A program made the position numbers and the translations under genes. A model generated the notes under the pieces. It worked only from the letters and a program-made list of their open reading frames with translations, was not told the DNA's origin and did no database searches. From Cyanobacteria bacterium M_surface_7_m2_037 (GTDB lineage: Bacteria > Cyanobacteriota > Cyanobacteriia > PCC-6307 > Cyanobiaceae): a DNA stretch of 6,495 bases. The stretch lies in contig VGPP01000096.1 of the NCBI GenBank assembly GCA_016882585.1, forward strand, positions 1 through 6,495. The letters run 5' to 3'. Below are positions 5,570-6,495 of this stretch, one piece after another; positions within the stretch are counted from its first letter, which is position 1; each line of letters begins with the position of its first letter.

Positions 5570-6495
5570 TCAAGCGGGCTGCAGTTCGCGGGCTTCCGCA
5601 TAGAGGGGGAAGCGCTCACACAGGGCGGCCACACGGTCGCGGCAGCGCTGCTCGATCGCGGCGTCTTCCGGATTGAGCAGGCGATCGGCGATCACATCGG
5701 CCACCTCACGGAAGGCCGCCTCATCGAAGCCACGGGTGGTGCAGGCGGCGGTGCCCAGGCGAAGACCGCTGGTCACAAACGGCGACTGGGGATCGAAGGG
5801 AACGGTGTTCTTGTTGGCGGTGATGTGCACATCACTCACCAGCAGGTCGGCCACCTTGCCGGTCATGCCGATGCCGCGCAGATCGAGCAGCACGATGTGG
5901 TTGTCGGTGCCGCCGCTCACCACGTCGATGCCGCGCTCCTGGATGCGGGCGGCCAGGGCCTGGGCGTTGGCCACCACCTGCTGGGCGTAAGCCTTGAAGC
6001 TCGGCTGCAGCGCCTCACCGAAGGCCACGGCCTTGGCGGCGATCACGTGCTCGAGCGGGCCACCCTGGCTGCCGGGGAACACGGCCTTGTCGAACTGCTT
6101 GGCGAATTCGGCATCGCGGCAGAGGATCAGGCCTCCGCGGGGGCCGCGCAGAGTTTTGTGGGTGGTGGTGGTCACCACGTCGCACACGGGCACCGGGTTG
6201 GGGTGCACGCCGGCGGCCACCAGGCCGGCGATGTGAGCCATGTCGGCCAGGAGGTAGGCGCCCACCTCATCGGCGATGGCGCGGAAGGCCTGGAAATCGA
6301 TGGTGCGCGGGTAAGCGGAGTAGCCGCACACGATCAGCTTGGGCTTGTGCTCCAGCGCCAGCTGGCGAATGCTCTCGAAATTGAGCTGTTGGGTGGCTTC
6401 ATCCACCCCGTACTGCACCACCTTGAACCACTTGCCGCTCACATTCACGGGCGAGCCGTGGGTGAGGTGGCCGCCGTGGCTCAGGTCCATGCCCA
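5570..6495 (-). CDS. glyA: Serine hydroxymethyltransferase, C-terminal ~73% (5' end outside window)
   Basis: This PLP enzyme interconverts serine plus tetrahydrofolate with glycine plus 5,10-methylene-tetrahydrofolate. It supplies one-carbon units and, in a phototroph, also connects to glycine and serine from photorespiration. The frame is open to the right edge. The Met encoded at 6490-6488 lies inside a conserved block (GMDLSHGGHLTHGSPVN), corresponding to about residue 120 of full-length enzymes, so it is not the start. About 120 N-terminal residues are missing from the window. Counting from that Met, the cofactor-binding Asp/His are at 83 and 86 (LADMAHIAGL), and the PLP-lysine is Lys112 in TTTTHKTLRGPRGG. 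FPGSQGGPLEHVIAAKAVA follows at 138-156. The gene ends with TGA at 5572-5570. All visible catalytic elements are intact. It is followed by two inverted repeats and then the wecA-type gene on the same strand. Confidence 0.97.
   Translation of the reverse strand, partial: GMDLSHGGHLTHGSPVNVSGKWFKVVQYGVDEATQQLNFESIRQLALEHKPKLIVCGYSAYPRTIDFQAFRAIADEVGAYLLADMAHIAGLVAAGVHPNPVPVCDVVTTTTHKTLRGPRGGLILCRDAEFAKQFDKAVFPGSQGGPLEHVIAAKAVAFGEALQPSFKAYAQQVVANAQALAARIQERGIDVVSGGTDNHIVLLDLRGIGMTGKVADLLVSDVHITANKNTVPFDPQSPFVTSGLRLGTAACTTRGFDEAAFREVADVIADRLLNPEDAAIEQRCRDRVAALCERFPLYAEARELQPA

Noticed and set aside
6488..6490. Met codon as the start of glyA
   Set aside because: It lies within a conserved internal block of serine hydroxymethyltransferase, and the frame remains open to the window edge.

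Overview
The window is a compact, gene-dense stretch of high-GC bacterial chromosome. It most likely comes from a cyanobacterium of the Synechococcus/Cyanobium (picocyanobacterial) type. That assignment rests on three things: a DUF3769-type outer-membrane protein end, a secreted pentapeptide-repeat protein of the cyanobacterial kind, and the overall character of the LeuC, LeuD, CinA and GlyA proteins. It is inferred from protein character, not from a database search.

Layout: one gene reads rightwards at the left edge (1-449, the C-terminal end of a probable LptD-like/DUF3769 outer-membrane protein). All the others read leftwards. In transcription order from the right edge they are glyA (serine hydroxymethyltransferase, 5' end outside the window), a 109-base gap with two GC-rich inverted repeats, a wecA-type polyprenyl-phosphate GlcNAc-1-phosphate transferase, cinA (overlapping wecA by 11 bases), a 51-base gap, leuC, leuD (4 bases after leuC), an 84-base gap with a hairpin, and a secreted pentapeptide-repeat protein. 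The stop codon of that last gene overlaps the stop of the left-edge gene. No gap without a gene exceeds 109 bases, and I see no tRNA, rRNA, insertion sequence, CRISPR array or phage gene.

Functionally this is mostly housekeeping. LeuC and LeuD are the two subunits of isopropylmalate isomerase in leucine synthesis. GlyA links serine and glycine to one-carbon metabolism. CinA carries an NMN-deamidase-type C-terminal domain for pyridine nucleotide recycling. The WecA-type enzyme starts lipid-linked glycan assembly at the inner membrane. The left-edge protein probably serves the outer membrane, and the pentapeptide protein is exported, probably to the thylakoid lumen or periplasm. wecA-cinA and leuC-leuD look like translationally linked pairs; whether all four form one transcript cannot be decided from sequence.

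I found no convincing new biological system. The most useful second looks are the inverted repeats after glyA and leuD, the unusually regular 20-repeat exported pentapeptide protein with its cysteine pair, and the DUF3769 barrel end. Very long open frames on the opposite strand (up to 953 codons) are explained by codon-register antisense in GC-rich genes.
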